From Rheinheimera pacifica (GTDB lineage: Bacteria > Pseudomonadota > Gammaproteobacteria > Enterobacterales > Alteromonadaceae), in the NCBI RefSeq assembly GCF_024809855.1, contig NZ_JANUEM010000019.1, positions 1 to 64,000 of the forward strand: DNA of 64,000 nt, given 5' to 3'. This document shows, piece after piece, positions 1 through 9,630 of this stretch. Each line of letters opens with the position of its first letter. Within the stretch, counting starts at the first letter, position 1. Below the pieces are notes generated by a model, which made no database searches, was not told the DNA's origin, and saw only the letters and a program-made list of their open reading frames with translations. Both the position numbers and the translations under genes were made by a program.

Positions 1-45
1 TAAATATTCAGTGAAAGAGCAGATCGGAGATTTTAGAAAGAGTTC

Positions 46-77
46 AAAAAAATCCCCCAGTAAAAACCGGGGGATTT
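46..77 (-). terminator. Intrinsic terminator of the Ig-like lipoprotein gene
   Basis: A 9 bp perfect stem (AAATCCCCC at 50-58 with GGGGGATTT at 69-77) around a 10-base loop. Read on the minus strand it is followed by a run of T. It lies about 43 bases past the stop of the minus-strand gene, so it most likely ends that transcript. Confidence 0.8.
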
Positions 78-119
78 GTGTATAAGAGACAGGCTGATTT
101 AGCTCCCTTCTAGTGTTAG

Positions 120-2333
120 TTACAGCGCATCACCACAATTATTGCTGAATCCTAATGGATTAGCAGGAGGAGGCGATGTCTCTGTAGTCACATCTGCAGA
201 AGAAACTGGCAAACCATAATCTCTATAGGCCACATTTTCTGTCCCCGCAGCAAAACCACTCACTTGCAAACGAACATCAATCCAAGCACCGTAGTCCTGG
301 GGATAAGTTATAGTAAATACTGCTATGCCACTATCGTCTGCTGTCACAGTTCGTGGCACAACAGCCACATTGCCTGGGGTTAATTGGCCGTCAAGGTTTT
401 GATCTTCGCCAGGATCCAAGATGCCATTAAGATTTGCATCTTCATTTGCACAGCTGGCGGTTACACTTGGTTCCCAAACCTTAAATGCTGCCGGTGCAGG
501 TGGAGAAGCAACCCAGAAACCTTTGCGATACCCGGTTGGTACAACAGCGACATTAAGTAATTGATTAGCTACCGGGTTACCTGAACTATCCGTTACAATA
601 ATAGAAAATTCTTTTGCATAAGTACTAATACTGGGTTTAGTAATAACGTTACCGGTACCAAAGCGGAAAAACAATGTGCGCTTCCCTACGGCAATGTCTG
701 TCTCATCCGATATAGCGTTGTTGCTCTGTAATGCCGCTTTTATGACCAGATTTAAGCTTTCTACACCTGCTCCGGTATTAGCGTCAGCTGTAAACACCGT
801 AGAGGCAATGCCCTGCGAATTGGTTACAGCAGTACCAGTGCTAATTACGCCACCCGCAGCATTATCCAGAGAGAAAACAACTACCTGGTTTTTAACCGGA
901 TTATTATTAACATCACGAACGATTGCACGTACAGCACTCGACTCACCGGCACCAACCTGTGCCGGAAATGCCTGAGTTTCAATTTTAGTTGGGTTAACAG
1001 CAACAAATTCTATTACCTTCTTCGCACTAACAGCATCCCCGCCCACGCCGCCCGTTGCACTAATTGTCGCCAAACCAGCAAATTGTGAGCGTACAAAAGT
1101 TTGTGCCAGGCCATTAGCGTCTGTGATTCCCTGAGCAGTTACAGCGCTGCCCAGATTAGCGGCCTGATCTGCAATTGCACCACGGGTTGTGTTAAATATG
1201 ATATTTTCACCGACATTAGCGCTGCCGTTAACTAACCACTCTACTACAAGCTCCTTAGCAGTATTGAGATTAACTTCCGGTATTTCAGCTTCATTTGCAC
1301 CTGCCACAAATGCAAACTCATCAGCGCTGACATTCAGCGTTATTGTGCTGGTTGCACCTAAAGCGGTAACAGTTAATCTATCAATACCCGAGTTCACTGC
1401 GGTATAAGTAAAGCTGGCTTTACCGGCAGAGCCAACAGTTTCAGGGCTGGTATCGCTTAAGGTGTTACCCAGAGCCGACGTCACTTCAATTTCAGTGTTG
1501 GGAATACCAATATCATTTGAGTCTGTTAAAAATACATCTATTGATGTTGTATCCCCAAGCACCACTGAATTAGGAGCAGCGACCTCAATTGAGGTACCAG
1601 ACACTGCCACTGTTAACTGTGATGTTTGCTGTTGTACACGTGCAGTAATCACAATATCACGGTTGTTTTTGTTGGTTTGAGTTGTCAGGGTAGCCTTTGC
1701 AGTGCCGTTAGCTGCAGTTATCGCATCAATCTGCACTAATTCTCCTGAATCACTTGCAAAAGTAACAGGCACGCCCGGCACGACAACGTTATTAGAATCC
1801 CGAACCAATGCTGTCAACTCTACTTTAGCTGACGCCCCTGAGCCTAACAGCAAGCTATCAGCAATCAATGCAACAGAGCCAACAGTCACATCAACCTGAC
1901 CACCACCATCACCGGCAGAGGTAAAGCCTGTATTAGCTGTTGCGCCAGAGAAAGTAGCGGTAACAGCACCTGCGCCACTTTTGTTGCCAACCAACAGGCT
2001 TATAGTTGCTACGCCACTACTATTGGTAAGTGCTGTGCCGGCAGCATTACCCAAAACAGCCAGCTCGGTGTCACTCAGTGCAAAGTTGATAACCTGATTA
2101 GCAACACTGCCATTATTCGTTGCAGTTAATGTTGCCGTTATTGTTAACGGTGTGGCCTGGGCTAATGTTGTTGCAGCTGAGCCTGCAGAGTTAGTTAATG
2201 TTACGGCTAAGCTATAAACTGGTGTAGTATTGCCACCGCCTGTACCGCCGTCAGAGTCAAGAGTACCACCGCCACCGCAGGCTGCTAACACTGTTAAAAG
2301 CAGCGCAACGATAAGTTGCTGAATGTTTCGCAT
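120..2333 (-). CDS. Ig-like domain (invasin/intimin-type) surface lipoprotein
   Basis: A 737-residue exported lipoprotein, probably an outer-membrane-anchored surface or adhesion protein. The start is set at the ATG at 2333, which follows a GGGAG ribosome site and opens a lipoprotein signal peptide ending L-A-A-C (Cys19); a longer open frame upstream adds an implausible leader. After a Gly-rich linker come several repeats of about 100 residues rich in Thr, Val, Asn and Gly, of the bacterial Ig-like (Big_1/invasin) type, with recurring NGxA and V-x-F-x-x-x motifs. Near the C-terminus is an acidic Asn/Asp/Gly segment (NLNGILDPGED) resembling a calcium-binding loop. It is divergent from the symporter gene and followed by its own terminator. 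The ligand cannot be read from sequence. Confidence 0.85.
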   Translation of the reverse strand: MRNIQQLIVALLLTVLAACGGGGTLDSDGGTGGGNTTPVYSLAVTLTNSAGSAATTLAQATPLTITATLTATNNGSVANQVINFALSDTELAVLGNAAGTALTNSSGVATISLLVGNKSGAGAVTATFSGATANTGFTSAGDGGGQVDVTVGSVALIADSLLLGSGASAKVELTALVRDSNNVVVPGVPVTFASDSGELVQIDAITAANGTAKATLTTQTNKNNRDIVITARVQQQTSQLTVAVSGTSIEVAAPNSVVLGDTTSIDVFLTDSNDIGIPNTEIEVTSALGNTLSDTSPETVGSAGKASFTYTAVNSGIDRLTVTALGATSTITLNVSADEFAFVAGANEAEIPEVNLNTAKELVVEWLVNGSANVGENIIFNTTRGAIADQAANLGSAVTAQGITDANGLAQTFVRSQFAGLATISATGGVGGDAVSAKKVIEFVAVNPTKIETQAFPAQVGAGESSAVRAIVRDVNNNPVKNQVVVFSLDNAAGGVISTGTAVTNSQGIASTVFTADANTGAGVESLNLVIKAALQSNNAISDETDIAVGKRTLFFRFGTGNVITKPSISTYAKEFSIIVTDSSGNPVANQLLNVAVVPTGYRKGFWVASPPAPAAFKVWEPSVTASCANEDANLNGILDPGEDQNLDGQLTPGNVAVVPRTVTADDSGIAVFTITYPQDYGAWIDVRLQVSGFAAGTENVAYRDYGLPVSSADVTTETSPPPANPLGFSNNCGDAL

Positions 2334-2507
2334 TAAAACTCTCCCAAGCTGTTTTTTTATTATATAGTTTTTGTTAATTCTGCATCTTAAACCAATAATC
2401 TGGCAAGCGTGATAGCAATTTATAAAAAAAAACCAGCACAATCTGCCTTTCCGGCAGCCAACCTGTTAGGCTTAGCGCCACTGCTTAATTAAAACTAGTC
2501 TGATGTT

Positions 2508-3842
2508 ATGACAGGAAATAAAAAACTTGGGTTAACTGCCCGTATTGTAATTGGTATGGCGGCAGGTATTTTGGTCGGCTTTTTCTTCAAATGGCTGCTG
2601 GCAGGCCAGGATGAGCGGATACTGCATATTCTGGGCATGGAACTGCCACTTAAAACATTCTTTATTGATGGTATTTTTCATATTGGCGGCGAAATCTTTA
2701 TCGCCAGTTTAAAAATGCTGGTTGTACCGCTGGTATTTGTCTCTCTGGTATGTGGCACCTGTTCACTGTCTGACACCTCAAGCCTGGGCAGGCTTGGTGG
2801 CAAAACTATTGGCCTTTATCTGATCACCACAGCTATAGCCATTACTCTGGCAATTTTTGCTGCATTACTGATAAACCCCGGAAAAGGCGTCGAAATGCAC
2901 TCTGATGCCAGCTTTGATGTTAGCGAAGCGCCGCCATTATCTCAGGTATTTATTGATATTTTCCCCAGTAATCCTATTGAATCTATGGCCTCTGGCAACA
3001 TGCTGCAAGTTATTGTTTTTGCCGTATTGTTTGGCCTGGCAATGGCATTAAGCGGCAAGGCTGGTGAGCGGCTGGCGTCGGTTTTTAATGATCTTAGCGA
3101 AGTGATTATGAAGCTGGTAACCCTGCTGATGAACCTGGCGCCTTATGGCGTGTTTTTCCTGATGGCGAAACTGTTTACCACCCTGGGCTTTGAAACCATT
3201 GCCAGCCTGATAAAGTACTTTGGCGTGGTAATGACAGTACTGATACTGCATGGCCTGGTTGTTTATGGCCTGATATTAAAGTTGCTTACCGGCCTGAACC
3301 CGTTAATTTTCTTCCGCAAAATGCGCGACGCAGCTCTGTTTGCTTTTAGCACCTCCAGCAGCAATGCCACTATGCCGGTAACTATGGAAGCGGTAACCAA
3401 AAAGCTGGGCGTTAAAAACAGCATAGCCTCTTTTACCGTGCCGCTTGGCGCCACTATTAATATGGACGGTACAGCAATAATGCAGGGCGTAGCCACGGTA
3501 TTTATTGCTCAGGTGTTTATGGTAGACCTGACATTAACTGACTATTTAATGGTAATAGTTACCGCCACGCTGGCCTCTATCGGCACCGCAGGTGTGCCTG
3601 GTGTCGGCCTGATTATGCTGGCTATGGTGTTGCAACAGGTTGGTTTACCGGTTGAAGGTATTGCACTTATTATTGGCGTTGACCGTTTACTGGATATGAC
3701 CCGCACCTCAGTGAACATTACCGGTGATGCGATGGTGTCATGTATTGTGGGTAAAAGTGAGAATGAGTTCGACGTTAATGTATTTAACGACATTAACGCC
3801 GGAAGCAAAGAAGAAGATGTCGATTTTCATCATTTGCGCTAA
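2508..3842 (+). CDS. Dicarboxylate/amino acid:cation symporter (DAACS family)
   Basis: Inner-membrane secondary transporter of the GltP/DctA family, expected to import glutamate, aspartate or C4-dicarboxylates with Na+ or H+. At 444 residues it has the family's usual length and many hydrophobic segments. Signature motifs are in place: the Ser-rich STSSSNATMP (281-290) of re-entrant loop HP1, NMDGT (318-322) in TM7, GTAGVPG (359-365) in HP2, and the TM8 substrate motif with Asp and Arg in DRLLDMTRT followed by NITGD (392-407). No key residue is missing. The ribosome site in front of the ATG is weak. The exact substrate is not decidable here; an orthologue of GltP, GltT or DctA are all possible. 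Confidence 0.9.
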   Translation: MTGNKKLGLTARIVIGMAAGILVGFFFKWLLAGQDERILHILGMELPLKTFFIDGIFHIGGEIFIASLKMLVVPLVFVSLVCGTCSLSDTSSLGRLGGKTIGLYLITTAIAITLAIFAALLINPGKGVEMHSDASFDVSEAPPLSQVFIDIFPSNPIESMASGNMLQVIVFAVLFGLAMALSGKAGERLASVFNDLSEVIMKLVTLLMNLAPYGVFFLMAKLFTTLGFETIASLIKYFGVVMTVLILHGLVVYGLILKLLTGLNPLIFFRKMRDAALFAFSTSSSNATMPVTMEAVTKKLGVKNSIASFTVPLGATINMDGTAIMQGVATVFIAQVFMVDLTLTDYLMVIVTATLASIGTAGVPGVGLIMLAMVLQQVGLPVEGIALIIGVDRLLDMTRTSVNITGDAMVSCIVGKSENEFDVNVFNDINAGSKEEDVDFHHLR

Positions 3843-3872
3843 TCGCTGAACAACCTATCTGCGTTAGTCGCT

Positions 3873-3898
3873 AAGCAGGCAGTTTACGCTGCCTGCTA
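3873..3898. terminator. Hairpin between convergent symporter and sohB genes
   Basis: An 8 bp stem (AGCAGGCA / TGCCTGCT) overlaps the sohB stop codon and sits about 30 bases after the symporter stop. No clear T-run follows on either strand, so it may be a weak bidirectional terminator or just mRNA end protection. Confidence 0.45.
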
Positions 3899-4891
3899 TC
3901 CAAGCCTTGATTGCTGCATCAGTTTTTGCCACCACACCGATAAAATATTTGCCGAGCCTACACCAACTTTTTCGGCAATACCTTTACGCAGTTGATACCG
4001 CACCTGAAACAGATCCCGTTGTGGCATTTGCGACAGCAAATAAGCATCGCTTGTCTGGATCTCATCTACCAGTTTAAGCGGCAAAGCCTGATAACCAAAC
4101 CAGTGTTCACCGGTGGCAACCTGATCTATATCCAGCTGTGGCCTGTGGTCCTGCACAAATTGTTTAAACAGCTGATGTGTTTGCTCCAGTTCCTGCTGAA
4201 ACTTCTGCCGCCCTTTGTCGTTGTTTTCACCAAACAGGGTTACGGTACGTTTATACTCTCCGGCGGTAAATTGCTCAAAATCAATGTGGCCTTTTTTCAA
4301 TAACTTATTAAAGTTGGGTAATTGTGCAATAACGCCGATAGAGCCAACAATGGCAAAAGGTGCTGCCAGTATCTTATGGCCAATACACGCCATCATATAA
4401 CCGCCGCTGGCCGCAACTTTATCAATGGCAACCGTCAGGCTTACGTCAGCTTTGCGCAAGCGGTCCAGCTGCGATGCGGCCAGGCCATAGCCATGCACTA
4501 CACCACCACCACTTTCCAGGCGCAGTAATACTTCATCTTCGTTATTAGCAACCGCCAGTATTGCTGTTACTTCTTCGCGTAGCGACTCGGCCTCACGTGC
4601 ATCCATACTGCCATGAAAATCCACCACAAACAGTCTGGGTTTAGTTTCTGCCTTTTTGCTGTGCTGTGTTTTTTGCCATTGCTTAAACTGCTTTTTATCC
4701 AGCAACTGCTGCTGCATATCTTCCGTTACCGCTTTGTACTGTGCCGTTAAATCAGTAAACTGCAACTGGCCTTTTTTCGGCCTGGCTTTACCCGCAGCAG
4801 CACCGGCAATTAAACCGATAATCACAGCTATGGCCGCTACCAGCGTGACCGCTTTGGCCAGAAACATTCCATATTCGTATATAAATTCCAA
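3896..4891 (-). CDS. sohB: Inner-membrane protease SohB (S49 peptidase family)
   Basis: Membrane-bound serine protease of the SppA/SohB group that cleaves membrane-associated or signal peptides at the periplasmic face. An N-terminal membrane segment (about residues 8-33) precedes a charged linker and the S49 domain, with the nucleophile Ser162 in VAASGGYMMAC and the general-base Lys214 in GEYKRT. I place the start at a TTG (4891) because an AAGGAG ribosome site lies six bases before it and the resulting N-terminus MEFIYEYGMFLAK aligns with E. coli SohB MELLSEYGLFLAK. An in-frame ATG at 4921 would put that ribosome site inside the gene. The product is 331 residues, near the family norm. Confidence 0.92.
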   Translation of the reverse strand: MEFIYEYGMFLAKAVTLVAAIAVIIGLIAGAAAGKARPKKGQLQFTDLTAQYKAVTEDMQQQLLDKKQFKQWQKTQHSKKAETKPRLFVVDFHGSMDAREAESLREEVTAILAVANNEDEVLLRLESGGGVVHGYGLAASQLDRLRKADVSLTVAIDKVAASGGYMMACIGHKILAAPFAIVGSIGVIAQLPNFNKLLKKGHIDFEQFTAGEYKRTVTLFGENNDKGRQKFQQELEQTHQLFKQFVQDHRPQLDIDQVATGEHWFGYQALPLKLVDEIQTSDAYLLSQMPQRDLFQVRYQLRKGIAEKVGVGSANILSVWWQKLMQQSRLG

Positions 4892-4934
4892 GACAGGCTC
4901 CTTAATAAGGTTTTGCTGCATTGTAACGGCTTTA

Positions 4935-4966
4935 ACAAAAAGAAAAAGCCCGGCGAACCGGGCTTT
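4935..4966 (-). terminator. Intrinsic terminator downstream of the lipase gene
   Basis: A 9 bp stem (AAAGCCCGG / CCGGGCTTT) with a CGAA loop. On the minus strand it continues into TTTTTCTTTTTG. It separates the lipase gene from sohB. Confidence 0.88.
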
Positions 4967-4986
4967 ACATGATTGAACAGTACAAC

Positions 4987-7344
4987 TTAGTTAGCTGGTG
5001 CTAATACCGCTGGGTTAGCAACAACCACTGCTGCCCCCTGAGTAGCCAGGAAAGATGCTACGTGGGTTTGCATTTCAACCGTAGCGGCTGCACTACCGGC
5101 AGCCGGATCAAGTAACGAGCTGTGAGACCCAGCTGTAAAGCGGGCAATTACATTACCAGCAAGCTGCTGTGGCCCGGCAACAGCGTTAAGTGCAGTGGCA
5201 CCCAGCAGCCTGGCCAGCGGCTCAGTTCCGCCCAACGGCATTCCTACCGTTTGGTTTGGAATAACCCGATCAGAAGTCGCTGAGTTAATACCTGCACCTA
5301 CCACTTCTGCGATATACACCGGAGTCTCGCTGGCAACCAATAACTGAGCATAGTTGTTAGGATCGCCTGCATCAGTAATAGTTTGCGCAGCAAAAGCAAA
5401 TTGAGAGATTGTTGCCCTGATAGCAGCCAGAGTTGCCGCAGTGCTTTCACTCTCAGCCAGGCTGGCTAAATAGGCATCAACATATTGCGCGGCACAGCCG
5501 GTAAAACTGGCCGGATTGGCTGCCACTGCCATACAGGGGCTTTCATCTTCCAGATAGTCAACAAAACCCGCTTTCAGTGTTTCTGCACCTAAAATAACGC
5601 TGGCGCGGATCAATGCGCCAAAGCTGGCAGACTCAAGCAGGAAATTCGCTACAGCACCACCAGGAACAGATAAGGCCGCAGATTTCATATTGTAGGCCGC
5701 ATCAATGGCGGTGACGCCTGAGGGGGCATTAGCCACGGCTACCGCTGACGAGCCGGTGATAGAGCCCAGCGACATACCCAGCAACTGAACATTAGCCATA
5801 TTCAGGCTAATACCATCAATACTGTTAAGTGCTAAACGCAGCGCCAGGGTATCAGCAATACTTTGACGTAAATTGTCACGGGTAACCAGCAGGTTAGACA
5901 GGTTCATATACACGGTAGCATTGCCATTGGCTACACCACAACTTTCACCGGAAGCATTAATATTAATAAAACCACGTGAACCATGTAATGGCTGATCAAT
6001 TGCAACTGTAGCGAAACCCTGTTGCGTTAAGGCTGCGGTAACCGCCAGCATATTTTCTTTGCAAGAGGTGATACCGTGCGACATGATCACAACCGGCCAG
6101 CCAGCAGCAGGTGCCGGTGCATTTGGCGCCGTCATAATAACGTCAACCGTTTCAAACGAATTAATTTTTGGGATCGGGTTAAACTTAGTCAGGTGGCGGC
6201 GGCTATCCAGACCGAGGTCACGTAGCTGCACTGCCTGCTGCGCGGTTAATGCCATACAGACACCATCGTTCTGAGATTGCGGTGCAGCAGGAATAGTACC
6301 GGCAGGTGCCTGAGCAATAATAGCACCGCTATCGCAGGCGGCTGTCCAGCGGGTGCTTAATGGTGCAGAGGCTGCATCTGCAGTTTGTGCCCCTAAATAA
6401 TATGGCAGGTTAAAACTGCCGCTATACAGCATCACATTATCAAAAGACGGATTACCGGTAAGCGGTGTCCCTGGGATCATTGATACCGGTGCAACAGCTG
6501 CCACTTCAAGCGTAGAAGGTGCATAAGGTGAGCCAGGTGCTGCCATCAGAGATTTTACCGTTGCCAGCACATTAGAGATCGATTGTGTGGTCATTGCCGC
6601 AGTATAAATAATGTTGTCGCGGTTAACGCCTTCAGCCTCAATAACATCTTCAAAACTATTAATCAGCTTTTGCAATGAGAGCTGTGATGGTGTGCTTAAC
6701 GGCAACGTTTCGTCGTCTTGTTTTACCAGTTCATAAGACGTTGAGGGCGCAACAGAGTTACCATTGCTATCTTCAATTAATGACGTCAGTACTGTCATAT
6801 AGGTAGTTGCAGGTTTTAGCGGCCGCAGCGGCACAACGGCAACACTGTTACCACTTACTGCAGTAACAAAGTCCTGGCCGAAAGTTAACTCTCCAACGAC
6901 ATCACAAGCAAAACCCTGATTGGCGGTTCTGCATTCTTCAACAGCCGATGTTGGGCCCTGCATTACCACTTCAAAAATCCGTACAGCGCCGGATTGCTGT
7001 ACTGAGCTTGGTTCCAATGTTGCGCCCGGTGCCATATCTATCGCAATAGAATACGGGCTTTGAGTAGACCAGCCATCAAGGGCGCCTAACGCTACCTGCG
7101 GGTTAGTATAATCAGGCTCTGCGCCAGAATCGGTGGTTAAAGTACCATCAGTTGTGCCTTGAAATAATAAATCATTTGGCACAGACAGCCTTGGTGTGGC
7201 GGCACCCGGATCGAATACTACTCTGGAATATGGTTTAACCGTGTTGTTGCCGGTATCTTGCTTAATATCATCTAAAGAATCACCGCCACATCCGGTTAAA
7301 CCTAATGCAACAGCAACAGCCACACTCAGTGTCAGCTTATTCAT
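4987..7344 (-). CDS. VolA/Pla-1/cef-family extracellular lipase lipoprotein
   Basis: A 785-residue lipoprotein related to Vibrio VolA and the Pla-1/cef lipase family, which hydrolyse phospholipids or lysophospholipids at the cell surface and release fatty acids for use. The ATG at 7344 follows an AGGGGAGA ribosome site and starts a lipoprotein signal ending LGLTGC (Cys19). The C-terminal half holds an alpha/beta-hydrolase fold with an oxyanion-type SHG motif (about residue 422), the nucleophile elbow G-M-S-L-G (Ser525) and a late His in GSHSSLLDP. The Ala/Thr/Ser-rich N-terminal half resembles the family's non-catalytic domain. It is divergent from the SDR gene and has its own terminator. Confidence 0.88.
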   Translation of the reverse strand: MNKLTLSVAVAVALGLTGCGGDSLDDIKQDTGNNTVKPYSRVVFDPGAATPRLSVPNDLLFQGTTDGTLTTDSGAEPDYTNPQVALGALDGWSTQSPYSIAIDMAPGATLEPSSVQQSGAVRIFEVVMQGPTSAVEECRTANQGFACDVVGELTFGQDFVTAVSGNSVAVVPLRPLKPATTYMTVLTSLIEDSNGNSVAPSTSYELVKQDDETLPLSTPSQLSLQKLINSFEDVIEAEGVNRDNIIYTAAMTTQSISNVLATVKSLMAAPGSPYAPSTLEVAAVAPVSMIPGTPLTGNPSFDNVMLYSGSFNLPYYLGAQTADAASAPLSTRWTAACDSGAIIAQAPAGTIPAAPQSQNDGVCMALTAQQAVQLRDLGLDSRRHLTKFNPIPKINSFETVDVIMTAPNAPAPAAGWPVVIMSHGITSCKENMLAVTAALTQQGFATVAIDQPLHGSRGFININASGESCGVANGNATVYMNLSNLLVTRDNLRQSIADTLALRLALNSIDGISLNMANVQLLGMSLGSITGSSAVAVANAPSGVTAIDAAYNMKSAALSVPGGAVANFLLESASFGALIRASVILGAETLKAGFVDYLEDESPCMAVAANPASFTGCAAQYVDAYLASLAESESTAATLAAIRATISQFAFAAQTITDAGDPNNYAQLLVASETPVYIAEVVGAGINSATSDRVIPNQTVGMPLGGTEPLARLLGATALNAVAGPQQLAGNVIARFTAGSHSSLLDPAAGSAAATVEMQTHVASFLATQGAAVVVANPAVLAPAN

Positions 7345-7569
7345 AGTTTCTCCCCTATCCTGTCTCTTATTTTTTATATGCAAAGCAAAAACTTACCTTG
7401 CTTATCGGAAGCCTGTTGTACATATAGCCTATAACAGCTACGACCAGTTAAAGTTAACTCAAACCAGCCAAAATCGCTAGCTGAAAAATACAGAATAAAC
7501 GAAGAAAGGTGCAAATAGCCCCGTTTGAGCGTATGCTTTCGCCGTTTTTGCAGCAACAGGTGATATTTT

Positions 7570-8313
7570 ATGCACAATTATCAAGCAGCTACAGATGCAT
7601 TAAAAGATAAAGTAATTTTAGTTACCGGTGCCGGTGATGGTATTGGTAAAGAAGCAGCGTTAACCTATGCCCGTTTCGGCGCCAGCGTTATTCTGCTGGG
7701 CAAAACAGTAAGCAAGCTAACTGCGGTTTATGATGAAATAGTGGCCAGTGGTGGCAAAGAGCCAGCCATAGTGCCACTTGATTTAAAAGGTGCCACCGCC
7801 AAACATTACCGTGATATGGCTGCCACTATTACTGCTGAATTTGGCAAACTGGATGGCGTACTGCACAACGCAGGCATTTTAGGTGTATTAAGCCCGTTTG
7901 AGCATATCGACCTACCCACCTGGCAGGACATTATGCAGGTTAATGTTACTGCACCAATGCTGATGACACAGGCTTTAATGCCGGTATTAAAATTATCTGC
8001 TCATGCCTCTGTTGTTTTTACTTCTTCCGGTGTTGGCCGTAAAGGCCGTGCGTTCTGGGGGCCTTATGCGGTATCTAAATTCGCTACTGAAGGGCTGATG
8101 CAGGTTATTGCAGATGAGTACGACAACAGCACTGTGCGGGTAAACTGTATAAACCCGGGCGCTACCCGCACCAAAATGCGCAGCCGCGCCTATCCGGGCG
8201 AAGATGTTAACCTGTTAAAAACACCGGCAGATTTAATGTGGCTTTATGTTTATCTGATGAGTGACGACAGCGTTGCTGTTAACGGCCAGACTATAGATGC
8301 TCAGGTAAAATAA
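7570..8313 (+). CDS. YciK-family short-chain dehydrogenase/reductase
   Basis: NAD(P)-dependent oxidoreductase of the classical SDR type, closest in layout to E. coli YciK (about 250 residues; 247 here). Visible are the cofactor motif TGAGDGIG (19-26), the structural HNAG (99-102), the catalytic Ser152/153 in TSSG and the YAVSK pair Tyr166/Lys170. A PG motif follows (INPGATRT), as in SDRs that close the nucleotide site. The natural substrate of YciK proteins is not established. The gene stands alone between a divergent lipase gene and a convergent aminotransferase, with a shared terminator. Confidence 0.9.
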   Translation: MHNYQAATDALKDKVILVTGAGDGIGKEAALTYARFGASVILLGKTVSKLTAVYDEIVASGGKEPAIVPLDLKGATAKHYRDMAATITAEFGKLDGVLHNAGILGVLSPFEHIDLPTWQDIMQVNVTAPMLMTQALMPVLKLSAHASVVFTSSGVGRKGRAFWGPYAVSKFATEGLMQVIADEYDNSTVRVNCINPGATRTKMRSRAYPGEDVNLLKTPADLMWLYVYLMSDDSVAVNGQTIDAQVK

Positions 8314-8323
8314 CTGCATAGTA

Positions 8324-8362
8324 AAACAGCCCTTTCGCTGTAAGACGCAAAGGGCTGTTTTT
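8324..8362. terminator. Bidirectional terminator between the SDR and aminotransferase genes
   Basis: A long stem built from AAACAGCCCTTTCG and CGCAAAGGGCTGTTT around a short loop, with T-runs on both strands. It fits the convergent genes on either side. Confidence 0.88.
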
Positions 8363-8392
8363 AATTTACTTACTTTGCTGTATAAAACCAGC

Positions 8393-9589
8393 CTAGCCTT
8401 TTAATACCGTTGCCACAGATTTAGCGAAGTAATTAATATTGTTGTGGTTTAAACCTGCAATGCTCACCCGGCTTGAACCCACCATATAAATACTAAACTC
8501 ACTGCGCAGGCGGTCAATTTGCGCTTTGTTAATGCCCAAAAAGCTGAACATACCGTGCTGACGGGTAATAAAGCTGAAATCCTGCTGCACACCTTCAGCT
8601 GCCAGGGTGTCGATAATCAGTTGGCGGTAGTTATTAATGCGATCGCGCATTTCGGCCAGTTCCTGATGCCACAAGCTGGTTAGCTCGGCGCTATCCAGAA
8701 TATTGGAGACAATAATGGCACCATGTGCCGGTGGCATAGAGTAAATACTGCGTACCACACTTAACAGGTTTACTCTGGCAACATCAGCTACTTTGTTATC
8801 TGCTGCAACAATAGATACCGCGCCAATACGCTCACGATACAAACCAAAGTTTTTTGAGCACGAACTACAAAGAATCATCTCATCAACGTTATCTGCCAGA
8901 TAGCGCAAGCCTTTGGCGTCTTCATCCAGACCGGTGCCGAACCCCTGATACGCCATATCAACTAAAGGCGTAAAACCACGCTCTTTGGCAATATCGGTAA
9001 AGCGCTGCCACTGGGCGAAGGTTAAATCCATCCCGCTGGGGTTATGGCAACAAGCATGCACCAACACCACATCACCGGCAGGCACGGTAGCAAGCTCTGC
9101 AAACATCGCTTCTTCATTCAGGCCTTTGGTGTCGTAATCATAGTAAGTGTATTCTTTTACATTCAGGCCAGCGGCCTTAAACATAGAAATATGGTTTGCC
9201 CAGGTAGGGCTGGTTACCCAGATAGTGGCATTCGGGTTAGCTTTTTTAATAAACTCAGCCGCTACGCGAAGTGCACCGGTACCACCCGGCGTATGTGCCG
9301 TGGTAACACGGTTGGCCAGCAATGCTTTATGGCCAATGCCAAACGCCAGTTTTTCAATATGGGCATTAAAGCCTAAATCACCGGCCATACCGATATAGGT
9401 TTTGCTGTCTTCCTGCTTCAGGCGCAGTGCTTCTGCTTCTTTTACGCATTTCAGTACTGCCGTATGGCCTTGCTCGTCTTTATATACGCCTACACCGAGG
9501 TCTACTTTGTTCGGGTTTGGGTCTTCTTTATAGGCTGCCATTAAACCTAGAATTGGATCGGTTGCCACCGGTTGTAACTGAGCAAACAT
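8393..9589 (-). CDS. Class I aromatic/aspartate aminotransferase (AspC/TyrB type)
   Basis: Cytoplasmic PLP enzyme that transfers amino groups between aspartate or aromatic amino acids and 2-oxoglutarate; it could supply the last step of Tyr/Phe synthesis downstream of the pheA and tyrA products also found here. At 398 residues it matches AspC (396) and TyrB (397). Seen: the PGGTGALR phosphate-site motif (101-108), CHNPSGMD with the cofactor Asn, DMAYQGF, the Schiff-base Lys246 in CSSCSKNFGLYRER, and a late substrate-binding Arg in SSRVSIAG. AspC and TyrB cannot be told apart from motifs alone, so no symbol is given. It starts 41 bases after the GAF gene on the same strand and may be co-transcribed. 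Confidence 0.93.
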   Translation of the reverse strand: MFAQLQPVATDPILGLMAAYKEDPNPNKVDLGVGVYKDEQGHTAVLKCVKEAEALRLKQEDSKTYIGMAGDLGFNAHIEKLAFGIGHKALLANRVTTAHTPGGTGALRVAAEFIKKANPNATIWVTSPTWANHISMFKAAGLNVKEYTYYDYDTKGLNEEAMFAELATVPAGDVVLVHACCHNPSGMDLTFAQWQRFTDIAKERGFTPLVDMAYQGFGTGLDEDAKGLRYLADNVDEMILCSSCSKNFGLYRERIGAVSIVAADNKVADVARVNLLSVVRSIYSMPPAHGAIIVSNILDSAELTSLWHQELAEMRDRINNYRQLIIDTLAAEGVQQDFSFITRQHGMFSFLGINKAQIDRLRSEFSIYMVGSSRVSIAGLNHNNINYFAKSVATVLKG

Positions 9590-9630
9590 AGTGTTCTACC
9601 TGAGTTAAAGTTGCATGAAAAAAGCTACGG

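Noticed and set aside
21-30. Partial match to the TruSeq adapter start (AGATCGGA)
   Set aside because: Only 8 bases match; too short to mean anything by itself, unlike the 16-base mosaic end nearby.
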